DNA from: Gammaproteobacteria bacterium | GTDB taxonomy: Bacteria > Pseudomonadota > Gammaproteobacteria > Pseudomonadales > Azotimanducaceae_A | Assembly: GCA_002728935.1 (NCBI GenBank) | Contig: PBWF01000092.1 | Coordinates: forward strand, 3,508-10,968 | Length of the DNA stretch: 7,461 bases | Direction of reading: 5' to 3' | Shown here: positions 7,010-7,461 of the stretch, in pieces | How positions within the stretch are numbered: position 1 is the first letter of the stretch | Layout of the letters: each line of letters begins with the position of its first letter | Notes under the pieces: model-generated | Seen by the model: only the letters and a program-made list of their open reading frames with translations | Told to the model about the DNA's origin: nothing | Database searches by the model: none | Translations under genes and position numbers: made by a program

Positions 7010-7461
7010 ATGGCAGTAGAAGACAATGTCAGGCCGCTACCTAAGCGGGAGGGTTTGCGCCGAGGCATCTACTTATTGCCTAACTTGATTACTACTGGCG
7101 CGCTATTTGCCGGATTCTATTCGATCATCGCGGCGATGAGTGAGGACCTAGAACTCGCGGCGATTGCGATAGTGATCGCTGGATTTTTGGATGCCCTCGA
7201 CGGCAGAATTGCCCGCTTAACGAATACGCAAAGTGAATTCGGCGTTCAGTACGACAGCTTGTCTGATTTGGTGGCTTTCGGCGTCGCGCCTGCTGTGCTC
7301 ATGTTCAGTTGGATTTTGTCTGATTTGGGTAAGGTTGGCTGGTTAGTCGCGTTTCTCTATATGGCCTGTGCAGCGCTTCGACTCGCGCGCTTCAATACAG
7401 CGCCCGACGCCAAAGTTTTTTATGGTCTAGCGAGCCCAGCGGCGGCAGGAACCCTGGCGAC
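7010..7461 (+). CDS. pssA: CDP-diacylglycerol-serine O-phosphatidyltransferase PssA (5' part)
   Basis: The gene runs off the window after 150 codons. The product transfers a phosphatidyl group from CDP-diacylglycerol to L-serine in the inner membrane, the committed step to phosphatidylethanolamine. The CDP-alcohol phosphatidyltransferase signature is complete: D61, D64-G65, A68-R69, G78, D82 and D86 in DALDGRIAR through YDSLSD, matching DxxDGxxAR-x8-GxxxDxxxD. Hydrophobic segments flank it at about 20-42, 49-62 and 88-104, with another at about 110-122. The start YLLPNLITTGALFAGFYSI is typical of the small integral-membrane (subclass II, Bacillus-like) PssA used by Pseudomonas and relatives, not the larger peripheral E. 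coli enzyme. ATG 7010 is supported by AGAGGG 7 nt upstream. It may be cotranscribed with ilvIH. Confidence 0.93.
   Translation, partial: MAVEDNVRPLPKREGLRRGIYLLPNLITTGALFAGFYSIIAAMSEDLELAAIAIVIAGFLDALDGRIARLTNTQSEFGVQYDSLSDLVAFGVAPAVLMFSWILSDLGKVGWLVAFLYMACAALRLARFNTAPDAKVFYGLASPAAAGTLA

Overview
This window looks like chromosomal housekeeping DNA from a gammaproteobacterium. The proteins recognised here (FkpB, IspH, BamD, RluD, PgeF, IlvI, IlvH, PssA) are closest by eye to gammaproteobacterial forms. The gene order also recalls Pseudomonas and its relatives, where fkpB-ispH, bamD/rluD-pgeF and ilvIH-pssA are each neighbours. I cannot name the genus. GC content is moderate, GTG and TTG starts are common, and genes that belong together are packed with 4-nt stop/start overlaps.

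Layout. 1-1145 (+): the end of fkpB and all of ispH, overlapping by ATGA. 1174-1341 (+): a 55-codon type IV pilin N-terminus that stops just after the transmembrane helix. This is a remnant, with ten more pilin-like codons in the next frame. 1434-2279 (-): bamD, the outer-membrane assembly lipoprotein, convergent with ispH. 2359-4010 (+): rluD and pgeF, overlapping by GTGA and divergent from bamD. 4011-4158: a non-coding stretch with small inverted repeats. 4159-4494 (-): a small exported protein with a DUF4124-like segment. 4537-6833 (+): ilvI and ilvH, the large and small subunits of acetohydroxyacid synthase, overlapping by GTGA. 6834-7009: a spacer with no recognised gene. 7010 to the end (+): the 5' part of pssA.

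The genes serve separate core functions: isoprenoid precursor synthesis (ispH), protein folding (fkpB), outer-membrane protein insertion (bamD), 23S rRNA pseudouridylation (rluD), peptidoglycan precursor editing (pgeF), branched-chain amino acid synthesis (ilvIH) and phospholipid synthesis (pssA).

The most interesting signal is historical. In Pseudomonas aeruginosa the bamD and ispH genes flank the pilS-pilR and fimT/fimU-pilV-W-X-Y1-pilE type IV pilus block, and pilE lies next to ispH. Here only a truncated pilin stub remains between ispH and bamD, which suggests collapse of that locus. A second, weaker point is that ilvC, found between ilvH and pssA in Pseudomonas, is absent here. I found no CRISPR array, RNA gene, insertion sequence, phage gene or defence system, and no evidence of an undescribed multi-gene system.
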